Below are positions 16,252 through 24,147 of a stretch of DNA of 49,218 nt, in pieces. The DNA comes from an uncultured Oscillospiraceae bacterium (GTDB lineage: Bacteria > Bacillota > Clostridia > Oscillospirales > Oscillospiraceae). The stretch spans positions 1-49,218 of the forward strand of contig CAAFMK010000029.1 of assembly GCA_900763995.1 (NCBI GenBank), written 5' to 3'. A model generated the notes under the pieces. It was not told the DNA's origin, did not search any database, and saw nothing but the letters and a program-made list of their open reading frames with translations. A program made the position numbers and the translations under genes. Each line of letters starts with the position of its first letter. The stretch's first letter is position 1.

Positions 16252-16575
16252 ATGGATTTGACAAGTAAGCAGCGGGCCCAGCTTCGGGGTCTGGCAAACA
16301 GCATTGATACCATTCTCATTGTGGGCAAGGATGGCATTGGGGACAATCTGGTCAAACAGGCCAATGATGCCCTGGAGGCCCGGGAGCTCATCAAGGGGCG
16401 GGTACTGGAGAACTCCATGCTCTCCCCCCGTGAGGCCGCAGAGGCCCTGGCTCCACTGACCCGCAGTGAGTTGGTACAGGTGATTGGAACAAAATTCGTC
16501 CTCTATCGTCAAAGTCATAACAAGGACAAAAAGGACAAGATTGTGCTGGTCTCCGGTAAAAAGAGCAGATCATAA
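16252..16575 (+). CDS. yhbY: CRS1/YhbY-domain RNA-binding protein
   Basis: Small protein of 107 residues with the CRS1-YhbY (CRM) fold, associated with ribosome assembly in bacteria. The N-terminus LTSKQRAQLRGLANSI matches the family opening, KDGI..NLVKQANDALEARELIKG is the conserved helix-loop, and GTKFVLYRQS ends the domain; a short Lys-rich tail follows. AGGAG precedes the ATG by seven bases. It lies between rdgB and the nadD-yqeK fusion, the same neighbourhood in which yhbY-nadD-yqeK-rsfS is found in Bacillus. Confidence 0.94.
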   Translation: MDLTSKQRAQLRGLANSIDTILIVGKDGIGDNLVKQANDALEARELIKGRVLENSMLSPREAAEALAPLTRSELVQVIGTKFVLYRQSHNKDKKDKIVLVSGKKSRS

Positions 16576-16670
16576 CAGATGTTGAAACACACCTTTGCAC
16601 ATTTTGTGTATCAGGGTGATTTCCATAATCGTTGTCAGCTCCGACGAAAATATAACAAGGTGGTGCCTAT

Positions 16671-17882
16671 ATGAAAATTGGTATTTATGGTGGAACATTC
16701 AACCCCCCGCATCTGGGACATATGGCGGCGATTCAGGCTGCGGTGGAGGTATTGGGACTGGATAAGCTGTTGGTGATCCCCTCAGCCATCCCCCCTCATA
16801 AAGAGCTGCCTCAGGAGACCCCCGCCCCTGAGCATCGTCTGGCTATGGTGGAGAAAATGGTGGATGCCTTTCAGCGGCCCGATGTGATCCAGGTCTCATC
16901 CATGGAGATGGAGCGTGAGGGCAAGAGCTACACAGTGGACACCCTGACTGAGATCCGCGCCCAGTATCCAAAGGCCGAGCTGTGGCTTATGATGGGCTCT
17001 GATATGTTTTTGAGCCTGGAGCAGTGGTATCAGGTGGAGAAGATCCTGAGCCTGGCTGGTGTGTGTGTCTTTGGCCGCACCATGAAGGAGAAGGAGACCC
17101 TGTTTACCCCCCAGTATGAGAAGCTCAAGGAGATCTGCCCTGAGGCAAAGATGACCACCATCGCCCTGCCCGGACTGGTGGAGGTCTCCTCCACAGAGCT
17201 GCGTGAGTTTATGCTGGAAGGCGGTGGCGGGGAGCTTATGCTCTCTGCGGTACACGGCTATATTCTGATGAATCAGCTTTACAATACCCATGTAGACTTG
17301 AAGCACCTGAGCATCCCCGACCTGCGGGACTGCTCCTACTCCATGGTCAAAGCCAAGCGGGTGCCCCACATTCAGGGAACTGAGCATGAGGCCGTCCGTC
17401 TGGCCCAGAAGTGGGATGCAGATGTCACCATGGCCCGCCGGGCCGCCATCCTCCACGACTGCACCAAGTATCTGGAGCTGGAGGAGCAGCTGGAGCTTTG
17501 CAAGAAATATGGTGTGGAGCTGGACGAGCTGGAGCAGAAGGCGGCCAAGCTCCTCCACGCAAAGACCGGCGCCTGCATTGCTAAAGAGGTTTTTGGAGAG
17601 GCTGATGAGGTGTACAATGCCATCTTCTGGCACACCACAGCCAAGGCCGATATGACCACACTGGAAAAGATCCTGTATGTGGCCGACTATATGGAGCCCA
17701 ACCGGGAGTTTGATGGGGTGGAGCGTATGCGCAAGCTGGCCTATCAGGATCTGGACAAGGCGCTGCTGCTGGGGGTGGAGACCACTATCCAGGAGATGAA
17801 AGAGCGGGGCATACCCATCCACAATAATACCCTTCAGGCCCAGGCTTGGCTGAAGGAGCAGGGTGTAACAACAGAGGACTGA
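16671..17882 (+). CDS. nadD: Fused nicotinate-nucleotide adenylyltransferase (NadD) and YqeK HD-domain hydrolase
   Basis: One 403-residue frame joins two enzymes that are usually separate adjacent genes. Residues 1 to about 204 are NadD, which makes nicotinate adenine dinucleotide from NaMN and ATP for NAD synthesis: GGTFNPPHLGH (7-17) holds the HxGH motif and SSTELR (173-178) closes the active site. Residues about 208-403 are YqeK, an HD hydrolase of symmetrical diadenosine tetraphosphate: H233, the HD pair H262-D263 in LHDCTK, H296, H321 and D339 in VADYMEPNR are all present. Both halves look active. The ATG at 16671 follows AAGGTGG. It stands in the normal order nadD-yqeK-LCP-rsfS. Confidence 0.95.
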   Translation: MKIGIYGGTFNPPHLGHMAAIQAAVEVLGLDKLLVIPSAIPPHKELPQETPAPEHRLAMVEKMVDAFQRPDVIQVSSMEMEREGKSYTVDTLTEIRAQYPKAELWLMMGSDMFLSLEQWYQVEKILSLAGVCVFGRTMKEKETLFTPQYEKLKEICPEAKMTTIALPGLVEVSSTELREFMLEGGGGELMLSAVHGYILMNQLYNTHVDLKHLSIPDLRDCSYSMVKAKRVPHIQGTEHEAVRLAQKWDADVTMARRAAILHDCTKYLELEEQLELCKKYGVELDELEQKAAKLLHAKTGACIAKEVFGEADEVYNAIFWHTTAKADMTTLEKILYVADYMEPNREFDGVERMRKLAYQDLDKALLLGVETTIQEMKERGIPIHNNTLQAQAWLKEQGVTTED

Positions 17883-17889
17883 TGGGACT

Positions 17890-19497
17890 ATGAGCGATCG
17901 GAACAGATACGGAAAACGGCAGGCCGTTTCCAGCGGGCCGGAAGCCAATGGGCCATGGCAGAGACACCGGGTCTGGGTTGCCAACTTGACCCTGGGGCAG
18001 AAGATCAGATACAGACTGTTTCAGACGGTGGTTGTGCTCTCTCTGGTGGTCATTGCGGTGTTTCTGGCTGTGCGGGCCTGGATCAGGCTGCCAGAGGTAC
18101 CTGAGCCTCCTCAAAATCCCCATGCCAGCGCTTCGCAGGGGGAGGATATGACATTTGAGGGGGCCGACCTGCCAGATGTGGCCAAAAGTGGCCGTAAAAC
18201 TGGTTTTTACACCTTTTTGGTGGTGGGACAGGATGTGGTAAGCGGAAGCACAGATACCATGATCCTCATCACCTATGACACAAAAAACAAGGAGATCGAC
18301 GCCATCAGCTTGCTGCGGGATACCATGATCAATACCAGCGCTGCCAGCAAGCGCCTGAATTCGGTGTACAGTCGAAATCGAGGCTCCAAAGATCTGCCGG
18401 ATCAGCAGCGGGTGGAACAGGGTATGAATGCCCTGCGGCAGGAGGTTCGCAAGCTCACAGGTGTCTACCCGGACTTTTATGTACTGGTACAGTGGGAGGC
18501 CATTGGAGAGCTGGTGGATGCCATTGGCGGTGTGTATTTTGAGGTTCCCTTTGATATGCACTATGATGACCCCACCCCCGGACAGGATCTCCACATCCAC
18601 CAGGAGGCGGGCTATCGCCTGCTCAACGGGGATGACGCCATGCAGGTGATTCGTTTCCGTAAAAACAACACTGGAAGCGTTTCACTGGGCGACAGTGGGC
18701 GCACAGAAATTCAGCGGGATTTTCTGGTTGCCGTCCTGGAGGAATGCTTACAGGCAGATGTGCTGCTAAAGCTGCCCACACTGGCCCAGATCTTTACGGA
18801 GAATGTGAAAACCAACCTGAGCGTGGGAAATATTCTGGCCTTTGCAGAGTTGGCCATTGGCATGGACCCTGAGACAGATGTAACTGTTCAGTCCATGCCC
18901 TGGACAGGGGTATACTATGGAGGGGCAGCCTTGGTGCTCCCCATTCAAGATGAGCTGCTTGCCATGCTCAACGATGGCATCAACCCCTATATTGCAGAAA
19001 TTAAGGCCAGTGACCTTCAGCTGATGTATCAAAAGAGCAACGGAAGCTTTGGTGTAACCAGTGGTGCGCTGGCTGATCCCAATATGGGACGGGCACCGGC
19101 ACCTCCTCCCAAGCCAAAGCCCCCCCAGCCGGAGGAGCCCAAGCCTGTAGAGCCGGAGAATCCCAGCCAAACTGACCCGGAGAAACCCGATCTGCCCACC
19201 GATCCCAATCACTCAGGCGGACAGGATGGGAGCAGCTCCAGTGCATCTGGCAGTGCAGGCAGTGGCACGGATGGTTCAGCCAGCGGCAGCGGCAATAGCA
19301 GCAGCGGCACGGATGGTTCAGCCAGCGGTAGCGGCAATAGCAGCAGCAGTGGCAGTAGCAGCAGCAGCAGTAGCAGCAGCGGCTCAGGCGGGGATGCCCC
19401 CCAGGGTGAGGGAGGTCTTGACCTGGGGACTGGAGACCCCAATCTGGTATTCCCAGATCAGAGTGGGGATACCACGCAGGATGTCCCTCCAGAGTAA
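17890..19497 (+). CDS. LytR-CpsA-Psr (LCP) family cell wall polymer transferase
   Basis: LCP enzymes attach teichoic acids or other glycopolymers to peptidoglycan from undecaprenyl-phosphate carriers. The 535 residues show a cytosolic head, a membrane helix (about 44-65) and the extracellular LCP core (about 105-290), with LLRDTMI (141-147), the AIGGVYFEVP block (211-220) and the conserved arginines in VIRFR (253-257) and RTEIQRDF (271-278). After the core comes a proline-rich linker (400-440), then a Ser/Gly-rich low-complexity segment (447-500). The gene starts eight bases after nadD-yqeK. This position between yqeK and rsfS is common in clostridia. Confidence 0.92.
   Translation: MSDRNRYGKRQAVSSGPEANGPWQRHRVWVANLTLGQKIRYRLFQTVVVLSLVVIAVFLAVRAWIRLPEVPEPPQNPHASASQGEDMTFEGADLPDVAKSGRKTGFYTFLVVGQDVVSGSTDTMILITYDTKNKEIDAISLLRDTMINTSAASKRLNSVYSRNRGSKDLPDQQRVEQGMNALRQEVRKLTGVYPDFYVLVQWEAIGELVDAIGGVYFEVPFDMHYDDPTPGQDLHIHQEAGYRLLNGDDAMQVIRFRKNNTGSVSLGDSGRTEIQRDFLVAVLEECLQADVLLKLPTLAQIFTENVKTNLSVGNILAFAELAIGMDPETDVTVQSMPWTGVYYGGAALVLPIQDELLAMLNDGINPYIAEIKASDLQLMYQKSNGSFGVTSGALADPNMGRAPAPPPKPKPPQPEEPKPVEPENPSQTDPEKPDLPTDPNHSGGQDGSSSSASGSAGSGTDGSASGSGNSSSGTDGSASGSGNSSSSGSSSSSSSSSGSGGDAPQGEGGLDLGTGDPNLVFPDQSGDTTQDVPPE
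19264..19380 (+). repeat. 42-bp tandem repeat and AGC-triplet run in the LCP gene
   Basis: A 42-bp unit starting GGCACGGATGGTTCA occurs twice in tandem (19264-19305 and 19306-19347, nearly identical), coding a 14-residue Gly-Ser-Thr-Asp repeat. An (AGC/AGT)n run follows to about 19380 and codes poly-serine. In-frame slippage here could vary the length of the surface tail. Confidence 0.85.
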
Positions 19498-19587
19498 CAA
19501 TATTTTAAAGTCCATGTGGCTGCACAAGCGGTGTTGACCATGGATTGTAAGCTGGGAGAGACTACAACCTTGAAAGGAGTAAATCCA

Positions 19588-19947
19588 ATGGAATCCTATG
19601 AAATGGCAGTTGTGCTGGCCAAGGCACTGGACAGCAAAAAGGGCCAGGGGATCAAGATCCTGAAAACCCAGGAGCTGACCACACTGGCTGATTATTTCGT
19701 TTTGTGTACCGCCACCTCTAACACACAGGTGAAGGCCATGTCTGATGTGTGTGAGGAGGCAGTAGAGAAGTATGGTGAGCGTGTTCACCATATTGAGGGC
19801 CATGGGGATGGAACCTGGCTTTTGATGGACTTCTCCAGTGTGGTGGTTCATGTCTTTACAGATGAGGCCCGCAAGTTCTATGACCTGGAGCGCCTCTGGG
19901 GCGATGCAGAGGAGATGGATCTCAGCCAGATCCTGCTGCCGGAATAA
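19588..19947 (+). CDS. rsfS: Ribosome silencing factor RsfS
   Basis: Binds uL14 on the large ribosomal subunit and blocks subunit joining when nutrients are scarce. The 119 residues are the usual length. Conserved segments include ILKTQELTTLADYFVLCTATSN and the C-terminal DFSSVVVHVFTDEARKFYDLERLW, of which short cores are typical of the family. The start ATG at 19588 follows AAGGAG by eight bases; a longer frame to 19516 has no ribosome binding site. It is the last intact gene of the rph operon, and the sequence right after its stop is a gene remnant in the same frame. Confidence 0.96.
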   Translation: MESYEMAVVLAKALDSKKGQGIKILKTQELTTLADYFVLCTATSNTQVKAMSDVCEEAVEKYGERVHHIEGHGDGTWLLMDFSSVVVHVFTDEARKFYDLERLWGDAEEMDLSQILLPE

Positions 19948-20193
19948 AAAATATCCCTTCTTCCAGATGTATGGTGCGATAAACTGAAAACTCCCAGCAG
20001 AAAACGGGATGTAGCAAAGGACAAGCAGGAAGCTGAGAAGAAAGATCCTGATAATTATACAATCTATATAACCCCAACAGGAAAGAAGTATCACTATGAC
20101 AGTAAATGTAATGGTGGTACTTATAATGAAAGTACACTTGCTGAAGCAAAAAACCTTGGGATGACTCCTTGTAAAAAATGTGTCACCCCATAA
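19948..20193 (+). pseudogene. 3' remnant of a surface-protein gene with a GKKYHY...CKKC domain
   Basis: Directly after the rsfS stop, and in the same frame, 81 sense codons run to a TAA at 20191-20193. They lack any ATG, GTG or TTG start except a late internal ATG. The last 50 residues read like a real domain: YITPTGKKYHYDSKCNGG, then STLAEAKNLGMTPCKKC. This Cys-His pattern is found at the C-terminus of many secreted or lipid-anchored Firmicutes proteins. The segment is more AT-rich than its neighbours. I read it as the surviving end of a lost, probably acquired gene. It might be an rsfS extension reached only by stop-codon readthrough, which I consider unlikely. Confidence 0.65.
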
Positions 20194-20229
20194 ACAAATA
20201 AAAACTACTTACCTGTATAAGTGGTGTGA

Positions 20230-20272
20230 AAAAATACGCAGTGGCTCCAAGATGGAACCTCTGCGTATTTTT
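20230..20272. terminator. Terminator of the rph operon, probably bidirectional
   Basis: Perfect 12-bp stem AAAAATACGCAG/CTGCGTATTTTT (20230-20241 with 20261-20272) with a 19-base loop. A-rich on one side and T-rich on the other, so it can end both the rph operon remnant and the convergent lipid kinase gene. Confidence 0.85.
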
Positions 20273-20296
20273 GTGTCTATTTTGCACAGTTGCATT

Positions 20297-21190
20297 TTAT
20301 GTGCCCTGGATCATGTTCAAAGCCTTATTTCGATTGACTACATGGTTGACCTGTTCGCAGCCGCCAAACTCTCCATCAATGGTCCAGGATATGGACTGAT
20401 CGCAGATGAAGGTAATGTCCTTGGCCTGAAAATGGATCAGTGCCCCCCCGTCCATCTGTGTGGGGTTGAGAAGGGCCTGTAGTCCATTGGCCAGATCTGC
20501 CAAGCTGAGTGGTTTTTTGACCAGAGTGACCTCAAACAGACCGTCATCCAGCACCACCTGCTCCATATGGGGTGTTTTCAGTCCGCCAATGGACAGCGCA
20601 TTGCTCACCATGCCAAAATAGAAGTCATCCTCTAAAACATTTCCATCATACTCCACCCGGAGATGGTAGGGGGAGATGGTGGGCAAAGAGGCGATCCCTC
20701 CAAAAATATAGGCCAGGTGCCCAAAGGTCTTTTTCAGATCCTGGGGTGTGTCATAGGCAACCTTGGTAAAGGCACCAAAGGCTGCCACATAGACAAAGGG
20801 GCGGTTATTGAGCAGCCCCATATCGATTGGTACCACGGTGCCAGCTCCAGCAGCAGATAAAGCGGCTTGCTTTGCCCCTTTTGGCAGGTGAAGGGTGGCG
20901 GCGCAGTCGTTGGTGGAGCCGAATGGAATGTAGCCCAGAGGCGGCGGTGCATCCAGCCGCATCAGCCCACTGGACACCTCACTGAGGGTACCATCTCCAC
21001 CTGCGCAGATGATCCGGGAAAACTGATTGCCAATTTTCTCTACAATATCAACTGCGTCCCCCTTTTTTTGTGTGGGATACACTGTGGTCAGCCAGCCAGA
21101 TTTTGTAAAGATGTCCAGAATGGCGGACAGTTCCATTTTGATTTTTCCAGTTCCTGAGGTGGGGTTATAGATAAAAAGAAGGTGTTGCAT
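20297..21190 (-). CDS. Diacylglycerol kinase-family lipid kinase (DgkB/YegS type)
   Basis: Soluble lipid kinase of 297 residues in the DAGK catalytic family, likely phosphorylating diacylglycerol to phosphatidate and so recycling the lipid released by cell wall polymer synthesis. The N-terminus has FIYNPTSGTGK (6-16), the nucleotide-binding GGDGT motif is at 64-68, and the substrate block PFGSTNDCA follows near residue 96. The start is the ATG at 21190, nine bases after GGAGG; the longer frame to 21274 crosses the promoter region. It is a single-gene unit on the minus strand with its own promoter. Substrate choice within the family (diacylglycerol, sphingosine-like) cannot be read from sequence. 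Confidence 0.92.
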   Translation of the reverse strand: MQHLLFIYNPTSGTGKIKMELSAILDIFTKSGWLTTVYPTQKKGDAVDIVEKIGNQFSRIICAGGDGTLSEVSSGLMRLDAPPPLGYIPFGSTNDCAATLHLPKGAKQAALSAAGAGTVVPIDMGLLNNRPFVYVAAFGAFTKVAYDTPQDLKKTFGHLAYIFGGIASLPTISPYHLRVEYDGNVLEDDFYFGMVSNALSIGGLKTPHMEQVVLDDGLFEVTLVKKPLSLADLANGLQALLNPTQMDGGALIHFQAKDITFICDQSISWTIDGEFGGCEQVNHVVNRNKALNMIQGT

Positions 21191-21278
21191 GGAAAGTAAC
21201 CTCCTGATCATAAGAATATACTGTGGACAACCGAGCAGCCCAGTGCAGAATGAAGGATCCACACAGGGAATCATTCCA

Positions 21279-21306
21279 ATTATAGGGGTGTGGGAGAAAA
21301 AATCAA
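21279..21306 (-). promoter_or_regulatory. Predicted promoter of the lipid kinase gene
   Basis: Minus strand TTGATT (21301-21306), 16-base spacer, TATAAT (21279-21284). Confidence 0.65.
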
Positions 21307-21503
21307 GATGGTAATTGTAAAAAACTTTGGAAACCAGCTACTGTGTCACCAGCTGTGAGAAATTTCCAGTAAAAATAAATTATGGCTGGATGTTCATACA
21401 CCTTATGTCCATGAGATAGAGACATCCATATTTTTAAAAGGAGGGATGGGAGCATGGCTGCTGATTGCCTGTATTCTGCCTTACTTGCTTTGGGAAACAG
21501 GGC

Positions 21504-21532
21504 TTGCAAGTTAGAAACAAAACAGTTAGAAT
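21504..21532 (+). promoter_or_regulatory. Predicted promoter of azlCD
   Basis: TTGCAA (21504-21509), 17-base spacer, TAGAAT (21527-21532). The 408-base gap 21191-21598 between the divergent genes holds this promoter, the opposite one at 21279-21306, and otherwise AT-rich sequence with no feature I recognise. Confidence 0.65.
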
Positions 21533-21598
21533 GGGACTGAACCGTGGTCAGGATGTCCACACAGAGAAGAATAATGGATGATTGAGGTGTAGGAATTT

Positions 21599-22321
21599 AT
21601 GAATCGCAAGACCCTGGCGGCCGCCTTTCCCATCACCATTCCGGTACTGATGGGGTATCTGGCCATTGGTATGGCCTTTGGCCTGATGTTACAGACGATA
21701 GGATATGGGGTAGGCTGGGCTTTTTTTATGAGCTTGGTCATCTATGCAGGCTCAGGTCAGTATCTGGGGGTGTCGCTGCTGGCCACAGGGGCCCATTTAA
21801 CGCAGGTGGCCTTATTGACCCTGATCATCAATTTTCGTCATCTGGTGTATGGGCTGTCCATGCTGGAAAAATTTCGTGGCATGGGGGCGCGTAAATTTTA
21901 TATGATTTTCTCTTTGTCAGATGAGACCTATGCCCTGCTCAGCTCAGCCAATCCACCAGAGGGTGTGGATGCCCGCGACTTTTATTTTGCAGTGGCCATG
22001 CTGGATCACAGCTACTGGATTTTAGGCTCTGTGCTGGGCTCTCTTCTGGGGGCGGCACTGGGCTTTGACACCACAGGTGTGGATTTTGCAATGACAGCGC
22101 TGTTTCTTGTCATTGCAGTGGGGCAGTGGAAGCAGGCCGGAAGCCATCTGCCCGCCCTGCTGGGCGGCATTGCCACACTGGGCAGTCTGCTGGTGATGGG
22201 GGCAGAGGATATGCTGCTGCCCGCACTGGGTATGATCGTACTACTGCTGGCGCTGCTGCGCCCCAAGCTGGGGGAGCAGGGAAAAAAGACAGAGTGTGAG
22301 GAGGGCTCCCTATGCCATTGA
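21599..22321 (+). CDS. azlC: Branched-chain amino acid exporter, large subunit AzlC
   Basis: Large membrane subunit of the AzlCD exporter, which sends branched-chain amino acids and analogues out of the cell. The 240 residues are a typical AzlC length with several hydrophobic helices. Family landmarks are visible: LMGYLAIGMAFGL near 18-30, SLVIYAGSGQYLGVSL near 44-60, NFRHLVYGLSM near 80-90 and SDETYALL near 107. The ATG at 21599 follows AGGTGTAGG. The end overlaps azlD by ten bases, so the two subunits are translationally coupled. Confidence 0.94.
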   Translation: MNRKTLAAAFPITIPVLMGYLAIGMAFGLMLQTIGYGVGWAFFMSLVIYAGSGQYLGVSLLATGAHLTQVALLTLIINFRHLVYGLSMLEKFRGMGARKFYMIFSLSDETYALLSSANPPEGVDARDFYFAVAMLDHSYWILGSVLGSLLGAALGFDTTGVDFAMTALFLVIAVGQWKQAGSHLPALLGGIATLGSLLVMGAEDMLLPALGMIVLLLALLRPKLGEQGKKTECEEGSLCH

Positions 22322-22647
22322 CACCGTTGGAGACACTGGCATCCATTATGATGATGTCTGTGGTCACCTTTTTTACAAGGGCGCTTCCTTTTCTCCTGTT
22401 TGACAGAGGGGGCGATCCGCCCAAAATCGTGTTGTATCTGGGCCGTGTGCTGCCACCGGCCGTGATTGCAATGCTGATTGTGTACTGTCTAAAAGGGGTC
22501 AGCTTTTCCACACCAGGGGGCTGGATACCAGCCATCCTGTCAAGTGTGGTGGCCGTCCTTCTCCATCTTTGGAAGGGCAATGACCTGATCTCCATTTTTG
22601 GTGCCACAGGACTTTATATGGTTCTTGTACAGGGTGTATTTGTGTGA
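22312..22647 (+). CDS. azlD: Branched-chain amino acid exporter, small subunit AzlD
   Basis: Small partner of AzlC, 111 residues, four predicted membrane helices. It shows the AzlD pattern TRALPFLLF near 23-31, LGRVLPPAVIAMLIVYCLK near 44-62 and a last helix GLYMVLVQG. The start overlaps the last ten bases of azlC. The next gene, a short-chain dehydrogenase, begins eleven bases after its stop. Confidence 0.93.
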   Translation: MPLTPLETLASIMMMSVVTFFTRALPFLLFDRGGDPPKIVLYLGRVLPPAVIAMLIVYCLKGVSFSTPGGWIPAILSSVVAVLLHLWKGNDLISIFGATGLYMVLVQGVFV

Positions 22648-22657
22648 GGTGCGTTAT

Positions 22658-23395
22658 ATGGGACAGCATGTATTGATTACAGGAGCATCGCGGGGAATTG
22701 GTGCTGCCACCGCCCGCTGCTTTGCCCAGCATGGCTGGCGTGTATCCGTCCACTACTGCCACAGCAAAGATAAAGCAGAGCAGCTGGTGGAGGAGCTTAC
22801 CGCCCTAGGGGCCCAGGCGGTTGGAGTGTCTGGGGATATTTCAGACCCGGTGCAGGCCGCCCGCATGGTGGAACAGGCCCAGGACAATCTGGGGCAGATC
22901 CACTGTCTGGTGTGTAACGCAGGTGTGGCGCTGCCCATTCAGCTGCTGACAGATACCACAGATGACCAGTGGCGGCAGGTGATGGGTACAGATTTAGATG
23001 GAGTATTTCATACCATCCGGGGGGTGGTTCCGGGAATGGTGTCCCAAAAAAATGGCTCTATTGTAACCGTGTCCTCCATGTGGGGGGTTGTGGGCGGCTC
23101 CTGTGAGGCCCCCTACTCAGCCGCAAAGGCGGGCGTGATTGGATTGACAAAGGCGCTGGCAAAGGAGCTTGGCCCCTCCCGGATTCGGGTAAACTGTGTG
23201 GCCCCTGGGGCCATTGAGACAGATATGACCGCCTTTTTGACCCCGGAGGATCGGGAGGCTCTGGCCAATGAGGCCCCCCTTAGAAGGATGGGCACTCCGG
23301 AGGATATTGCAAAGGCGATCTTTTTCCTGGGGGGAGAGGAGTCGCAGTTTATCACAGGTCAGGTGCTGTGTGTGGATGGTGGGATGGTCATTTGA
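22658..23395 (+). CDS. Short-chain dehydrogenase/reductase, FabG-like (classical SDR)
   Basis: NAD(P)-dependent oxidoreductase of 245 residues, the standard classical SDR size. The cofactor motif TGASRGIG is at 8-15, a CNAG motif follows near 87, and the catalytic S-Y-K set is S139/S140 region, Y153 and K157 in YSAAK. NCVAPGAIETDM matches the 3-oxoacyl-ACP reductase (FabG) subgroup, but no fatty acid genes are near, so substrate is unknown. The ATG at 22658 follows GAGGT; a longer frame into azlD has no ribosome binding site. Its eleven-base spacing to azlD implies co-transcription with the amino acid exporter. Confidence 0.9.
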   Translation: MGQHVLITGASRGIGAATARCFAQHGWRVSVHYCHSKDKAEQLVEELTALGAQAVGVSGDISDPVQAARMVEQAQDNLGQIHCLVCNAGVALPIQLLTDTTDDQWRQVMGTDLDGVFHTIRGVVPGMVSQKNGSIVTVSSMWGVVGGSCEAPYSAAKAGVIGLTKALAKELGPSRIRVNCVAPGAIETDMTAFLTPEDREALANEAPLRRMGTPEDIAKAIFFLGGEESQFITGQVLCVDGGMVI

Positions 23396-23533
23396 CCCTG
23401 GGCCAGGTCTGGCTGAATGACAGGGTATCATGAGACATCACATGAAATCATATCTGTTAGGGCAATACCGCATAAAGCGCCACAGATGACATTGTACGGT
23501 GTTGCCTTAGAAAAGCAAGGGTGGAGGAGCCAT

Positions 23534-23803
23534 ATGAGGCCATCAAACTACAACCGCGGCTGTTATCGGGGCCGCAAGACCACGACTGAAATTTTAAAAA
23601 TCATTGCAATCGTGCTAGGGATCATGGTTGCTGTTCTGCTGTCAGTATTGTTTTTTACCCAGAACTACCTGGTTTATACAAATGATGGCATCCGAGTGGA
23701 GCTCCCTTTTTTCTCCCAGGAGGAGCAGGAGAACCCACCCGATGTGGGAGAGGTCAGCATACTGGAATCAGATCATGCAGCCCAGTCTGATGAAAATAGC
23801 TGA
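23534..23803 (+). CDS. Small single-pass membrane protein, unknown
   Basis: An 89-residue protein with a basic, Arg/Tyr-rich head (1-18), a membrane helix at about 21-41, and a short acidic outer part. Just after the helix it reads NYLVYTNDGIRVELPFF, which reminds me of the stretch that follows the signal anchor in some larger clostridial glycoside-hydrolase-like proteins; here the reading frame ends about 30 residues later. It could therefore be a real small protein or the N-terminal part of a shortened one. GGAGGAG before the ATG at 23534 is a good ribosome binding site. No close operon partner: 138 bases after the dehydrogenase gene. Confidence 0.7.
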   Translation: MRPSNYNRGCYRGRKTTTEILKIIAIVLGIMVAVLLSVLFFTQNYLVYTNDGIRVELPFFSQEEQENPPDVGEVSILESDHAAQSDENS

Positions 23804-23990
23804 CTGATATAGACAGCAGATTTGGAAATGGGAGGACAGAACTGCGTGGTATGTGCCTCATGTGTTCGCACAGGGTAATGGGACAAATATGCAGTAAAGT
23901 GCCCTGTGTTCTTTCATAAAAAAATCCTTCTGAGAAGGAAGAGGAGAAAGTGTAAAAGAACAGAAGAAAAAGGCTTTTATACAGGGTAAA

Positions 23991-24084
23991 TTGACCAAAA
24001 TTGACCCTTACTGAAAGGAAGAAGGGGATAAGAAAGAAACAGTAGATGAAAGTTGAACAAAATTCTACTTGCGTTTTTGGTCAA
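23991..24084 (+). promoter_or_regulatory. TTGACC repeats upstream of and inside the V-ATPase promoter
   Basis: TTGACC occurs at 23991-23996 and again at 24001-24006, exactly one helical turn apart. TTTTGGTCAA at 24075-24084 is the exact inverse of TTGACCAAAA (23991-24000) and lies at the start of the promoter spacer. This looks like a set of regulator binding sites. The rest of the 344-base gap (23804-24147) shows only a short TCCTTC/GAAGGA hairpin at 23925-23939. Confidence 0.45.
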
Positions 24085-24097
24085 TATAAAATACAAT
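24069..24097 (+). promoter_or_regulatory. Predicted promoter of the V-type ATPase operon
   Basis: TTGCGT (24069-24074), 17-base spacer, TACAAT (24092-24097). The leader before the first gene is about 45 bases. Confidence 0.65.
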
Positions 24098-24147
24098 ATA
24101 CGACAGGCGCAACTTCAAATTGTGTTATCTGTAAAGGTGGTGAGATT

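Noticed and set aside
21446..21514. A 22-codon hydrophobic ORF (ATG after AAGGAGGG) in the gap before azlC
   Set aside because: The ribosome binding site touches the ATG with no spacing and the ORF runs through the predicted azlC -35 box; no other support.
23925..23939. TCCTTC/GAAGGA hairpin before the V-ATPase operon as a terminator
   Set aside because: The stem is only six base pairs and the A-run precedes it, so it could only act on the minus strand, where no gene ends.
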